Positions 9,647 through 18,669 are shown, numbered from the stretch's first letter. The stretch is DNA of 64,000 nucleotides from Streptomyces sp. NBC_00178 (GCF_036206005.1 NZ_CP108143.1:5051501-5115500), one strand, 5' to 3'. The notes: a model not told the origin generated them from the letters alone. Made by a program: numbers and translations.

Positions 9647-10219
9647 TCAGCGTTCGCCACCCGGCACCCACAGCACGTCCCCGACCTCCTTGTTCGCCGT
9701 CCTGGCGAGGATGAAGAGCAGGTCGGAGAGCCGGTTCAGGTAGGTAGCCGTCAAGGCGTTCATCACCTCACCGTGCACCTCCAGCGCCGCCCAGGTGGAC
9801 CGCTCGGCGCGCCGGACGACCGTGCAGGCCTGGTGCAGCAGCGCCGCCCCCGGGGTACCCCCCGGAAGGATGAAGCTCCGCAGCTTCTCCAGGTCCTCCA
9901 GGAAGCGGTCGCAGTCCGCCTCCAGCTTGTCGACGTAGGACTGCTCGACCCGCAGCGGCGGGTACTCCGGGTCCTGGACCACCGGCGTGGAGAGGTCCGC
10001 GCCCACGTCGAACAGGTCGTTCTGGACGCGGACGAGGACCTTCACGACGTCCTCGGAGAGGTTGCCGAGCGCCACGGCCGTACCGATGACGGCGTTGGCC
10101 TCGTTGGCGTCGGCGTAGGCCGAGATCCGCAGATCGGTCTTGGCGGTCCGGCTCATGTCGCCGAGGGCGGTGGTGCCCTTGTCGCCGGTACGGGTGTAGA
10201 TGCGCGTCAGATTGACCAT
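9647..10219 (-). CDS. ATP:cob(I)alamin adenosyltransferase, PduO type
   Basis: Makes adenosylcobalamin from cob(I)alamin and ATP in the cytosol; 190 aa, normal for the family. The N-terminal TRTGDKGTTALGD is the ATP-binding motif. The long helices carry the conserved segments LRISAYADANEANAVIG, HQACTVVRRAER and LNRLSDLLFILAR. ATG 10219 gives MVNLTRIYTRTGDKG; upstream in-frame codons are GC-rich intergenic sequence. The cofactor it makes is needed by the B12-dependent mutase IcmA, and by methylmalonyl-CoA mutase elsewhere, so it belongs functionally with meaB and the epimerase in this window. Confidence 0.93.
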   Translation of the reverse strand: MVNLTRIYTRTGDKGTTALGDMSRTAKTDLRISAYADANEANAVIGTAVALGNLSEDVVKVLVRVQNDLFDVGADLSTPVVQDPEYPPLRVEQSYVDKLEADCDRFLEDLEKLRSFILPGGTPGAALLHQACTVVRRAERSTWAALEVHGEVMNALTATYLNRLSDLLFILARTANKEVGDVLWVPGGER

Positions 10220-10564
10220 GGGGCCAGCGTAGTTACGCCCCGGCCCCCGCGGGGGACGCGCGTGCCCACCGTCACAGCCGGAAGGGCGGGGGCGGCCGCC
10301 GGCACGCCGCCGCACGGCGTGCCGGCGGGGGAGCGGCGGACGGTGTGCGCGGCGCGTTCCCCTCCGTCCGGCGGCGGACGGTGTGACGTGCGGCCGGCGG
10401 CGGGGCGCTCAACTACGCGCTGCGCGCCGCCGCGTGACACCGGAGGGTGTGATGTCCGTCATGTGAGACGTGACGCGCATCTCTTCACGGCCTCATGTCC
10501 CCTCACGGGTACTAATCTCCGCCGGAGAGCATGAGAACGACCGACTATGCATAGGGGTGCGAAC
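10220..10564. other. Divergent intergenic region with hairpin and direct repeat
   Basis: No gene is seen in these 345 bp. There is a perfect 14-bp inverted repeat, 10296-10309 against 10315-10328, with a 5-nt loop. A 15-bp direct repeat, GCGGCGGACGGTGTG, occurs at 10333-10347 and 10371-10385. Both divergent promoters must lie here, but I cannot place convincing -35/-10 pairs. Confidence 0.55.
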
Positions 10565-11413
10565 GTGGCCAGGAAGCTCGCCGTCATCGGGGCCGGACTC
10601 ATGGGGTCCGGTATCGCGCAGGTCTCCGCCCAGGCGGGCTGGGACGTCGTGCTGCGTGACGTCACCGACGAGGCACTGGCCCGCGGACGCGGCGGTATCG
10701 AGGCGAGCTACGGCAAGTTCGTCTCCAAGGGCAAGCTGGAGGCCGCCGACGCCGAGGCCGCGCTCGCCCGGATCACCACGACCACCGACCTCGACGCCGT
10801 GGCCGACGCGGACGTCGTCGTGGAGGCCGTGTTCGAGAAGCTCGAGGTGAAGCACGAGATCTTCCGCACCCTCGACAAGGTCGTCCGTGAGGACGCCGTC
10901 CTCGCCTCCAACACGTCCGCCATCCCGATCACCAAGATCGCCGCGGTCACGGAGCGCCCGGAGCGCGTCGTGGGTGTGCACTTCTTCTCGCCGGTCCCGA
11001 TGATGCAGCTCTGCGAGCTGGTGCGCGGCTACAAGACCAGCGACGAAACCCTCGCCACCGCACGGGAGTTCGCCGAGTCCGTCGGCAAGACGTGCATCGT
11101 CGTCAACCGCGACGTCGCGGGTTTCGTCACCACCCGGCTGATCTCGGCGCTCGTCGTCGAGGCGGCCAGGCTCTACGAGTCGGGCGTCGCCTCGGCCGAG
11201 GACATCGACACCGCGTGCAAGCTCGGCTTCGGTCACGCCATGGGCCCCCTCGCCACGGCCGACATGACCGGCGTCGACATCCTCCTGCACGCCACCGGCA
11301 ACATCTACACCGAGTCGCAGGACGAGAAGTTCGCCGCCCCGGAGCTGATGCGCCGGATGGTCGACGCAGGTGACATCGGCCGCAAGAGCGGGCAGGGCTT
11401 CTACACCTACTGA
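10565..11413 (+). CDS. 3-hydroxybutyryl-CoA dehydrogenase
   Basis: NAD(P)-dependent (S)-3-hydroxyacyl-CoA dehydrogenase, 282 aa, interconverting acetoacetyl-CoA and 3-hydroxybutyryl-CoA. The Rossmann loop GAGLMGSGIAQV is at residues 9-20, and the signature VHFFSPVPMMQLCELV contains the catalytic His. The C-terminal dimerisation helix segment contains GFGHAMGPLATADMTGVD. GTG 10565 (MARKLAVIG) has AGGGG at 10553-10557; the ATG at 10547 has no ribosome site. The length matches the monofunctional FadB2/Hbd family. It probably works with the thiolase at 27595 in C4 acyl-CoA synthesis or beta-oxidation. Confidence 0.92.
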   Translation: MARKLAVIGAGLMGSGIAQVSAQAGWDVVLRDVTDEALARGRGGIEASYGKFVSKGKLEAADAEAALARITTTTDLDAVADADVVVEAVFEKLEVKHEIFRTLDKVVREDAVLASNTSAIPITKIAAVTERPERVVGVHFFSPVPMMQLCELVRGYKTSDETLATAREFAESVGKTCIVVNRDVAGFVTTRLISALVVEAARLYESGVASAEDIDTACKLGFGHAMGPLATADMTGVDILLHATGNIYTESQDEKFAAPELMRRMVDAGDIGRKSGQGFYTY

Positions 11414-11483
11414 TCACGACCGGGCCCCCGGGCCGTCCGATACGCCGTCGGCCGGACCCCGGGAGCCCGGCCGCCCGGAGCCG

Positions 11484-11512
11484 CCCGGCACCCGGATCCA
11501 GCAGGTGCCGGG
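11484..11512 (+). terminator. Terminator after hydroxybutyryl-CoA dehydrogenase
   Basis: Perfect 9-bp arms CCCGGCACC (11484-11492) and GGTGCCGGG (11504-11512) with an 11-nt loop, 71 bp after the stop. Confidence 0.55.
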
Positions 11513-11659
11513 ACACCTTCTTCACTCCTCGGGGTGAATTCGGTATCGGTTCGCTTACAGACGGCAACTTCCCTGTCGCCACGGCAGTCAGTGGGGACAG
11601 AGGAAGAAAGAGAAAACAGTCAGACCGACCTTGCTACGGAGTATTTCCGGGGAGCGCAT

Positions 11660-11983
11660 ATGCACATCAGGGGCGACCACGCCGAGTTGGTCGTCGGGGG
11701 CCGCCTCGACGTCCGAAGCGCGGCGGACGCCCGTACGGTCCTGCACTCCGCCGTCGACGACGGCGCCGGCGATCTCGTGCTGAACCTCACCGAGCTGGAC
11801 TCGTGGGACGCCACAGGACTGGGCGTCATCATGGGTGCGCACCGCAGAGCCGGGAGGGCGGGCCGGCGGCTCGTACTGCGCGGCGTACCGCCGCAGATGC
11901 AGCGCCTGCTGGTCGCGACGAGGCTGCACAGGATCCTGGCCATCGAGGGCGGAATCGCGGCGGATTCCCTGCCACGCGTATAG
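11660..11983 (+). CDS. STAS-domain anti-sigma factor antagonist-like protein
   Basis: Single STAS domain, 107 aa. It has the usual beta-alpha order with GRLDVRSAADARTVLHSAV, LVLNLTELDSW, then DATGLGVIMGAHRRAG and RLVLRGVPPQMQRLLVATRL. SpoIIAA-type antagonists have Asp-Ser-Ser/Thr-Gly-Leu-Gly at the phosphorylation site; here it reads Asp-Ala-Thr-Gly-Leu-Gly, so the usual phospho-Ser is Ala. ATG 11660 has GGGGAG at 11649-11654; an in-frame extension to 11534 lacks a ribosome site. No anti-sigma kinase or sigma gene lies beside it, so its partner is unknown. A gap of about 236 bp separates it from the next gene. Confidence 0.88.
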   Translation: MHIRGDHAELVVGGRLDVRSAADARTVLHSAVDDGAGDLVLNLTELDSWDATGLGVIMGAHRRAGRAGRRLVLRGVPPQMQRLLVATRLHRILAIEGGIAADSLPRV

Positions 11984-12219
11984 GGAATTCCGGGCGGACC
12001 GGAACGGCGGACGGCTATTTACGCACAATCCTCACGAGAATGTGACGTCGTGGGCGGCGCGGCCCCCCGATGGTTCATGGATACTGTGCGAAGGTTTAGG
12101 GTTCGGCCGTCCGCCGATCGACGAGGACCCACAGGCGGACACCGGACCGGAACGAGCCGAAGCAGGCGTGCGAGGCCGGAGGGGGTCACCGCGCGCTGCG
12201 CCTTTGGGGGGCTTTGACG

Positions 12220-14685
12220 ATGGACCCGACGAACCGTGGACCGGAAGAGTACGGCCATGACCGGTCCGGTGACGACGCGACGCCGCGACGCCAGTCCCGC
12301 GATCCGCTGACGCCCGACTTCGGGCACCAGACGCCGCAGCAGTCCCGCGCGGTGCAGTTGATATCGGGCGACCTCCTGCTCACCGTCAACCCGGTCGACG
12401 GCAGCGAGATTGAGGCGTGCCGGCCGGGACAGCGGCCCGAGGCCCCCGAGCGGCACACCGCCGAACAGCGCGCGGAGCGGGAGCGCGCTGCGGCGCCGCC
12501 CGTCCCCGCGGGGCCGCCCGGGCCCCAGTTGCCCCTCCTGGAGCGTCAGGAGGACCGTGAGCGCCTCGTACGCCACCTCGGGCGCGGACGCTCCGTGCGC
12601 CTCACCGGACCGGCAGGGTCCGGGCGCACGGCCCTCCTCGACGCCGTCGCGGCCGACTGCGCGGATCTGGCCCCCGACGGGGTCGTCAGGCTCTCCGGCT
12701 GGAAGCGGACCTCGACGGACCTGCTCCACGCGCTCTTCGAGGCCGTCTACCGGGCCCCCCTGCACCGGCCCGACCGGGAAGGGCTCCTCGCGCTCGTCCA
12801 GGGCATCGGGGCCGTCGTCGTCGTCGACGACCTCGAGATCGGCGGCGCCCCCCTGCAGGAACTGCTCGACGCGACGCCCGAATGCGCGTTCCTCCTCGGC
12901 GCGTCCCCCGACGTGCCCGCGCCCACCCCCGACTCGAACCTCGAAGAGGTCGTCCTCGACGGCCTCGGCCGCAGCGCGTCGATCGAACTCCTCCAGCGCG
13001 TCGTGGAGCGCGAACTCACCGAGGTGGAGGCGAACTGGGCGGGCGACCTCTGGTTCGAGTCCGAAGGGCTGCCCCTGCGATTCGTCCAGGCCGGCGCCCT
13101 CCTGCGCCAGCGCGACGACCTGCGGGCCGGGCATGACGCCTCCGACACCTACGACGACGATCCGGCCGACCCGCCGGCCTTCGGCACGGCCCCGTCGGCC
13201 GACGCGCCCCTGCCCAGCCTCGGCGAGGGAGCGGCGCCCGCGGCGCTGCTCGCCTCCCGGCTGAGCGAGGCCGCCCGCGAGACCCTGCGCTTCGCCGTCG
13301 CCCTGGGCGGTGAGGTGCCGCACCAGGCGCACCTGCCCGCCCTCGTGGGCGACACCCACGCCGATGCCGCTCTGGGCGAACTGCACCGCTGCGGGCTGCT
13401 CTCCCCGGCAGGCCCCCGCTACCGCCTGGCCGCCGGGGTGACGGCCCAGCTGGAGGCGAGCGGATACGGCGAGACCGCCGACGCCCACGCCCGCAGCGCC
13501 GCCCAGCACTACACCTGGTGGTCCGGTCACCCCTCCGTCACCCCCGAACGGGCCGCCGCCGAGGCCGACGCCCTCCTCGCCTCGCTGTCCCGCCTCGTCC
13601 TGGGCGACCAGGCGGGACAGGCCAGCGCGGCCGTCCTGCTGGCCCGCAGCGCCGCGCCGGCCTTCGCCGCCGGTATGCAGTGGGGCTCCTGGGAGAAGGC
13701 GCTCAGGTCAGGCCAGGAGGCCGCCCGGATCGCCGGCGAGGTGGCCGAAGAGGCTTACTTCCACCACGAGTTGGGAGTCCTCGCGCTTTGCACAGGGCAC
13801 CTCGACCGCGCCCGTGCCGAGTTGGAGGCGTCCATCGGGATGCGAGGAGCGCTCGCCGACAAGTCCGGTGCGGTGGCGGGGCGGCGCGCACTCGCCCTCG
13901 TCGCCGACCGGGCCGGAGATCCGCTCCCCGCCGAACGCACCCTGCCGGGCGACGAGTTGGCCGTAGCGCGCGACGAGCGGACGTCGCCGCCCGGCGGCAT
14001 CCCCGCGGCCAAGCCGCTCTTCCCCCGCGTCACGGACACCTCGGCGATGCTGATCACGCATCAGGAGCCCCGGCGCCCCGCGAAGGGCGGCGCCCGCCTG
14101 GGCGTGCTCCGCGGTGCGCGGCGCAACCTCGTCGCGGTCGGCGCGGGCGCGCTGCTCGCGGCGGTGCTCGGCACCGTCGTGACCCTGGGCGCGACCTCGG
14201 GCAGCGAGGACCCGGAGGGGCGGAACGTCACGACCGAGCAGTCGGCGGACGAGGACGACGGCGAGAACGGTCTCCCCGCGGACGAGCCCGCCGCCGACCC
14301 GGCGCCCGAGGACGGCACGCCCGGCGACGGCCCCGCCTCACCGGGCCCGTCCGGCACGGCCGGCCCGTCGGCGAGCGCCACCCCGTCGCCGGGCGCCTCG
14401 AGCCCCGGTGCGAGCTCCGGCACCCCGTCGAGCGGCAGCCCGACCGGACGGCCCACGCACGGCACCCCGACGCCGACGAAGAAGCCCACGAAGCCGCCGG
14501 CCACGACGCCCGGCCAGACCGGGACCCCGACGGAGACCCCCACCGAGACCGGGACGCCGACGCCCACCCCGTCGGAGTCGGAGACGACCACGGACCCGAC
14601 CATGTCCGACTCCGCGAGCGGCCCGGCCGAGACGGTCACCGCGTCGACCACGCAGGAGACGACCGGTTCGCCGACGACGGCTTGA
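12220..14685 (+). CDS. Membrane-anchored P-loop (STAND-like) protein with Pro/Thr-rich tail
   Basis: Predicted 821 aa. The order is a disordered N-terminus (1-105), then a P-loop module with Walker A GPAGSGRT (130-137, Arg136 where Lys is usual) and Walker B VVVVDDLE (199-205), and a helical region with tetratricopeptide-like Ala-rich helices (about 430-560). One transmembrane helix follows (about 637-659), and then a tail of about 160 residues rich in Pro, Thr, Ser and Gly that would be outside the cell. ATG 12220 has a G6 run at 12206-12211; TTG 12214 also exists. The layout suggests a cytosolic NTPase or sensor tethered to the envelope. No enzymatic domain beyond the P-loop is recognised and function is unknown. 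Confidence 0.8.
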   Translation: MDPTNRGPEEYGHDRSGDDATPRRQSRDPLTPDFGHQTPQQSRAVQLISGDLLLTVNPVDGSEIEACRPGQRPEAPERHTAEQRAERERAAAPPVPAGPPGPQLPLLERQEDRERLVRHLGRGRSVRLTGPAGSGRTALLDAVAADCADLAPDGVVRLSGWKRTSTDLLHALFEAVYRAPLHRPDREGLLALVQGIGAVVVVDDLEIGGAPLQELLDATPECAFLLGASPDVPAPTPDSNLEEVVLDGLGRSASIELLQRVVERELTEVEANWAGDLWFESEGLPLRFVQAGALLRQRDDLRAGHDASDTYDDDPADPPAFGTAPSADAPLPSLGEGAAPAALLASRLSEAARETLRFAVALGGEVPHQAHLPALVGDTHADAALGELHRCGLLSPAGPRYRLAAGVTAQLEASGYGETADAHARSAAQHYTWWSGHPSVTPERAAAEADALLASLSRLVLGDQAGQASAAVLLARSAAPAFAAGMQWGSWEKALRSGQEAARIAGEVAEEAYFHHELGVLALCTGHLDRARAELEASIGMRGALADKSGAVAGRRALALVADRAGDPLPAERTLPGDELAVARDERTSPPGGIPAAKPLFPRVTDTSAMLITHQEPRRPAKGGARLGVLRGARRNLVAVGAGALLAAVLGTVVTLGATSGSEDPEGRNVTTEQSADEDDGENGLPADEPAADPAPEDGTPGDGPASPGPSGTAGPSASATPSPGASSPGASSGTPSSGSPTGRPTHGTPTPTKKPTKPPATTPGQTGTPTETPTETGTPTPTPSESETTTDPTMSDSASGPAETVTASTTQETTGSPTTA

Positions 14686-14693
14686 GAACGGAG

Positions 14694-14732
14694 CACGCCG
14701 TACGGGCCCGGAGTCCGGGCCCGTACGGCGTG
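14694..14732. terminator. Bidirectional terminator, 19-bp arms
   Basis: Perfect 19-bp arms (14694-14712 and 14714-14732) meet at a single central base; the left arm begins CACGCCGTACGGGCCCGG. It starts 8 bp after the 821-aa gene and 76 bp before the end of convergent nucS. Confidence 0.85.
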
Positions 14733-14808
14733 AGAGGTGTCGGCCCGGAGTTCCGGGCCCCCTGCGGTGTGAGAGGCGGCGCGAGGACGGGGGAGCGGGC
14801 GCCCGGGG

Positions 14809-15480
14809 TCAGAACAGCCGCAGCTTGTCGTCCTCGATGCCGCGCATCGCGTCGTAGTCCAGGACCAGGCACCCGATACCGCGGTCGGTCGCCAGCACCC
14901 GCGCCTGCGGCTTGATCTCCTGGGCGGCGAACACGCCGCGCACCGGGGCCAGATGGGGATCGCGGTTGAGCAGCTCCAGATAGCGGGTCAGCTGCTCCAC
15001 GCCGTCGATGTCACCCCGCCGCTTCAGCTCCACGGCCACCGTCGCACCGTCCGCGTCCCGGCACAGGATGTCGACCGGCCCGATGGCCGTCGGGTACTCA
15101 CGGCGGATCAGGGTGTACCCCTCGCCGATCGTCTCGATGCGGTCGGCGAGCAGCTCCTGGAGGTGCGCCTCCACACCGTCCTTGATGAGACCTGGATCGA
15201 CGCCCAGCTCATGGGACGAGTCATGGAGGATTTCCTCCATAGTGATGATCAGTTTTTCGCCCGCCTTGTTCACCACGGTCCAGACGCCCTCGCTGTCGTC
15301 GGCGCCCTCCTTCAGTGTGCAGGGCGGCGACATCCAGTTGAGCGGTTTGTACGCCCGGTCGTCGGCGTGGATCGAGACGCTGCCGTCCGCCTTCACCAGG
15401 ATCAGACGGGGGGCGGAGGGCAGGTGGGCGGTGAGCCGGCCCGCGTAGTCGACGGAGCAACGGGCGATGACGAGACGCAT
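14809..15480 (-). CDS. nucS: Endonuclease NucS (EndoMS)
   Basis: Mismatch-specific DNA endonuclease, 223 aa, that replaces MutS/MutL repair in actinobacteria. The N-terminal beta-sandwich begins MRLVIARCSVDYAGRLTAHLP. The C-terminal RecB-like nuclease core contains GPVDILCRDADGATVAVELKRRGDIDGVEQLTRYLELL, with the acidic residue and Glu-x-Lys of the PD-(D/E)xK site. The C-terminus DDKLRLF fits the beta-clamp-binding tail known for the family. The ATG is the first codon of the conserved N-terminus and the length is normal. It lies convergent to the 821-aa gene. Confidence 0.93.
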   Translation of the reverse strand: MRLVIARCSVDYAGRLTAHLPSAPRLILVKADGSVSIHADDRAYKPLNWMSPPCTLKEGADDSEGVWTVVNKAGEKLIITMEEILHDSSHELGVDPGLIKDGVEAHLQELLADRIETIGEGYTLIRREYPTAIGPVDILCRDADGATVAVELKRRGDIDGVEQLTRYLELLNRDPHLAPVRGVFAAQEIKPQARVLATDRGIGCLVLDYDAMRGIEDDKLRLF

Positions 15481-15736
15481 GGTCGGCAACGCTACTCGAC
15501 GACGCGGGGTCCACGCGATTCCCGGCCCCCGCCCCGGCACCCCCGACGGACGCCGATCGGGCTTGCCCCTCTTTGCGACCGTTCGTTATTGGCCGGTTGT
15601 GTTCCCAATCTCCTGGTGCGGCCCGGACTGCGCCCTTACCGTGGAAGCAGGAGGTCGCCGCCTGTGTACGCAGCGTCGCCGCCCTGCCCTGCCCGTATGG
15701 CCCCGGCCACCCGCCGGGGTCGCGAGAGGAGAACCC

Positions 15737-16129
15737 ATGTCGCTCGACGTCTCACCGGCGCTGTTGGAACAGGCCGAGCGAGGCGAGGTCGACGAAGCCG
15801 ACTTCGTCGACTGCGTCCGGACCTCCCTGCCTTACGCATGGGAGATGATCAGCTCCCTGGTGGCACAGCTGAAGGTCGACGGCGGAGAGTTCGCCGACAA
15901 CCAGACGCCCCCGCCGGACGAGCAGGCACGTGGTCAGCTGCTGCGTGCGCTCGCGAGTGATGCGATACGCGGCGCACTGCAGCGGCACTTCGGAGTGCGT
16001 CTGGCATTCCAGAACTGCCACCGCATAGCCGTATTCCCGCTGGACGCCTCGGTCGACGAGCGTCTGGCCCGCTTCACCTCGGTGAGGGGCCAGCTGCTCA
16101 ACCAGTCGCCCGAGCTGCGGGACTGCTGA
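15737..16129 (+). CDS. Conserved actinobacterial protein (SCO5389 family)
   Basis: Small, mostly helical, acidic protein of 130 aa starting MSLDVSPALLEQAERGEVDE. No signal peptide, transmembrane segment or catalytic motif is visible. ATG 15737 has AGGAG at 15727-15731; an in-frame extension to 15467 has the composition of intergenic DNA. I recognise it only as a protein conserved in Streptomyces at this locus, and its function is unknown. The 256 bp upstream, between it and divergent nucS, contains no other gene. Confidence 0.8.
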   Translation: MSLDVSPALLEQAERGEVDEADFVDCVRTSLPYAWEMISSLVAQLKVDGGEFADNQTPPPDEQARGQLLRALASDAIRGALQRHFGVRLAFQNCHRIAVFPLDASVDERLARFTSVRGQLLNQSPELRDC

Positions 16130-16225
16130 CGCTTCCGCTGCCGCTTCGGGCCGCGGGAGGTGCAACTGGCTCCGGAGCGGCAGCTTCCGTACCACCGCAC
16201 CACCAGGACAACCAGCGTGAACCCG

Positions 16226-17257
16226 TCACTTCAGCAGCGGCAGCACCTCCGTGCCCAGCCGCTGCACATTGGTCTCCGTCGCCGCGAGGTCGCCCGATCC
16301 CTCCACCATGAGGGCGAAGCGGGTGATGCCCGTGCGCTCCGTCGTGGCCGCGAGGCGGTCGGCGGCGAACCCGGGCGGTCCCACCGGGTGCAGCCCGCAC
16401 AGGAACTCCGTGTACGCCACGGGGTCGCGCATCACCCGGTGCCGGCCGTCGACCGTCACATGGGCGTCGAGCCCCTGGCGCAGCCACCCCGGCATCGCCT
16501 TCACGAGCGTCTCCACCGCGTCGGTCGTACGGTCGGCGATCTGGGCCACCCCTGCGGACACGTGTTCCACCCGCTCCACGACCTCCGGCGGCTGCCCCGC
16601 GTCCCGGGCGGCCGTCCGCCACAGCGCGACCATGTCCGCCTTCTCCTCGTCGCCGCAATGCATCCCGAGGAGCATCGGCAAACCCTTTCCAGCGGCGAGT
16701 TTCACGCTTTTCGGCGAGGTGCACGCGACGATCACCTCGGGGCCCGGCGGACCGTCCCCCAGGAGCTCGTCGGCGCGGGGGACCACGGCCACCTCGCGGA
16801 AGCCGAAGCGCTCGCCGCCACCCGCGACGCGCGGCTTGTCCAGCCAGTCGAGCAGCAGCCCCAGTGCCTCGGGGAAGCCGCGCTCGTACGCGTCGAGGCC
16901 GCCTCCGAACACCTCCAGGTCGACCCACGGACCGCCGCGCCCCACCCCGAGGGTGAAGCGGCCGCCGCTGGTCAGGTGCAGCAGCGCCGCCTGCTCGCCG
17001 AGCATCACCGGGTGCTGGTTGGGCAGCACGCTCACGGCTGTGCCCACGCGGATCCTGCGGGTGCGGCCGAGCAGCAGGGCGGCCAGTGTCGTGGCGGACG
17101 GGCACACCCCGTACGGCACGAAATGATGTTCTGCCAGCCAGACGGAATCGAGCCCGGACTCCTCCGCGACCTCCGCGGACCGGACTGCCCGGTGCAGGGC
17201 CTCGCCCTGTCCCTGACCCGGAAACTGTGCTGCCAGTACGAACGTTCCTACGCGCAT
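16226..17257 (-). CDS. LLM-class flavin-dependent oxidoreductase
   Basis: Luciferase-like TIM-barrel oxidoreductase of 343 aa, expected to use FMN or F420. The N-terminal motif is MRVGTFVLAAQFPGQ, followed by AEESGLDSVWLAEHHF, the usual family signature with the paired His, and TRRIRVGTAVSVLPNQHPVMLGEQ. The C-terminal GPPGFAADRLAATTERTGITRFALMVEG is also standard. ATG 17257 is preceded by GGAGG at 17267-17271. The substrate cannot be told from sequence. It is convergent with the gene ending at 16129. Confidence 0.87.
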   Translation of the reverse strand: MRVGTFVLAAQFPGQGQGEALHRAVRSAEVAEESGLDSVWLAEHHFVPYGVCPSATTLAALLLGRTRRIRVGTAVSVLPNQHPVMLGEQAALLHLTSGGRFTLGVGRGGPWVDLEVFGGGLDAYERGFPEALGLLLDWLDKPRVAGGGERFGFREVAVVPRADELLGDGPPGPEVIVACTSPKSVKLAAGKGLPMLLGMHCGDEEKADMVALWRTAARDAGQPPEVVERVEHVSAGVAQIADRTTDAVETLVKAMPGWLRQGLDAHVTVDGRHRVMRDPVAYTEFLCGLHPVGPPGFAADRLAATTERTGITRFALMVEGSGDLAATETNVQRLGTEVLPLLK

Positions 17258-17468
17258 CGCCTCTTGCCTCCTTACGGCCGACGCGGCTGTCCCCCACTGG
17301 CAACAACGTCTGACACGTGCCAAAGGCACGGTCCGCGGAGAAGTTGTTGCGATTTTCCGGTTACCCACTCGCCCCGCGGGCACTCAGGCGCCTCATCGCA
17401 CCCGGTCCGTCGCCGATGGCTCTAGGCTGGACGGAACAATCTGCCCGTACCGCCACGTGAGGTGTTCC

Positions 17469-17798
17469 GTGTCCCCGCGCCGCAACCGCCCCCGAGGCGG
17501 CGAGAGTCCCGATGGAAACGCACGCGAGCCCGGGGAGCGGTACGGCAGCGGCGGTGCGACCGAGAGCTGGCAGGGCGAGGAGTGGTCGGTGCGCCCCGTG
17601 AGCGGCGCGAGCGCGGCGGGCAAGCGCTACCGCTGCCCGGGGTGCGACCAGGAGATCCCGTCCGGGGTGCCGCACATGGTTGCCTGGCCCGAGTTCGGCG
17701 GCATCGACGACCGCAGGCACTGGCACAAGGCCTGCTGGAACGCGAAGGACCGCCGCACCACGAGGGTGCAGCGGTCCAGGAACGCCCCGCGCTACTGA
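17469..17798 (+). CDS. Small basic protein with zinc-finger-like Cys/His cluster
   Basis: Protein of 109 aa. The first half is low complexity and basic. The second half has Cys-Pro-Gly-Cys, a His nine residues on, and His-Trp-His-Lys-Ala-Cys-Trp, a Cys2-His-(His)-Cys pattern that could bind one zinc. Homologues are often labelled ATP/GTP-binding; I see no P-loop to justify that. GTG 17469 has GAGG at 17459-17462. Its stop lies one base from the stop of the convergent ABC permease, with no terminator between them. A nucleic-acid-binding role is only a guess. Confidence 0.75.
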   Translation: MSPRRNRPRGGESPDGNAREPGERYGSGGATESWQGEEWSVRPVSGASAAGKRYRCPGCDQEIPSGVPHMVAWPEFGGIDDRRHWHKACWNAKDRRTTRVQRSRNAPRY

Positions 17799-17799
17799 G

Positions 17800-18669
17800 T
17801 CAGACGTCCCGCCGGTCCAGCGAGGCGTACGCGCCCGCCATGACCACGGCGGTCACGCCGATGATGATCCACAGCGGCTGCCAGCCGGTCGGTCCCGACG
17901 TGGCCACCGAGGCGTCGTACATCGCGCCGAGCTGGCTGGGGACGGAGTACTCGAAGAGGGCCTGCTGCACGCGCGCCAGGGAGTCCGCGAACATGAACAT
18001 CGCCAGCACGAGCGGGAGCAGCACCACCCCGATCATCACCGTGATCGCGCCCGCAGAGTGCCTGATGAGCGCGCCGACCGCGAGGGCGAGCAGCCCGAGC
18101 GTCGCGACGTAGAGGCCGATCCCCAGGGTGGCGCGCGTCCAGGAGCCGGCGTCGGCGGTGACCCCGCCCAGCATGGCCGTCTGCAGCAACCCGACGATCC
18201 CCGTCGTCACCGTGGTGATCGTGAAGGCGAGCAGGAAGAAGACGACCGACTTCGCGGTCAGCAGCCGCGCCCTGCTCGGGCAGGCGGTCAGGGTCGTGCG
18301 GATCATTCCCGTGCCGTACTCGGACGCGATGGTGAGTACGCCGAGTGTGATCACGCAGATCGAGCCCAGCAGCACGCCGAAGAAGCCGAGGCTGAGGACC
18401 GGTGTCCCCTCCATCTCCGCGTCCGACACGCTCACGGCGAACGCGGTGAGCAGTCCGATGCCGACCAGCAGCACGATCATCACGCCGAGCGTCCACATCG
18501 TGGAGCGCACCGAGCGGATCTTCGTCCACTCGGACGCGATCGCGTCGCCGAGGCCCGGGGTGCGCACCGGGATCGGCGAGGCGTACGTCCCGGACGGGCT
18601 GCCCCAGCCCTGCTGCGGGTCCTGGTGGGGGTGTGCCTGCGGGGGCGGCGGAGTCGCCGGCGTCGTCAT
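17800..18669 (-). CDS. ABC-2 type transporter permease (pair 1)
   Basis: Membrane subunit of an ABC exporter, 289 aa. A disordered Pro/Gln/Gly-rich N-terminal head of about 38 residues precedes GLGDAIASEWTKIRSVRSTMWTL, the usual start of ABC-2 permeases. Six hydrophobic segments and ASEYGTGMIRTTLTACPSR after the second confirm the family. Its ATG overlaps the stop of the upstream ATPase gene by 4 bp (ATGA), so the two are coupled. It is paralogous to the permease at 20010. The substrate is unknown. Confidence 0.9.
   Translation of the reverse strand: MTTPATPPPPQAHPHQDPQQGWGSPSGTYASPIPVRTPGLGDAIASEWTKIRSVRSTMWTLGVMIVLLVGIGLLTAFAVSVSDAEMEGTPVLSLGFFGVLLGSICVITLGVLTIASEYGTGMIRTTLTACPSRARLLTAKSVVFFLLAFTITTVTTGIVGLLQTAMLGGVTADAGSWTRATLGIGLYVATLGLLALAVGALIRHSAGAITVMIGVVLLPLVLAMFMFADSLARVQQALFEYSVPSQLGAMYDASVATSGPTGWQPLWIIIGVTAVVMAGAYASLDRRDV

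Noticed and set aside
9202..9743. Plus-strand and second minus-strand frames across the chiR remnant.
   Set aside because: Only one minus frame shows LuxR-type similarity; the others are Gly/Arg/Pro shadows.
17469..17798. ATP/GTP-binding label used for homologues of this small protein.
   Set aside because: No Walker A or B is present; the visible feature is a Cys/His cluster.
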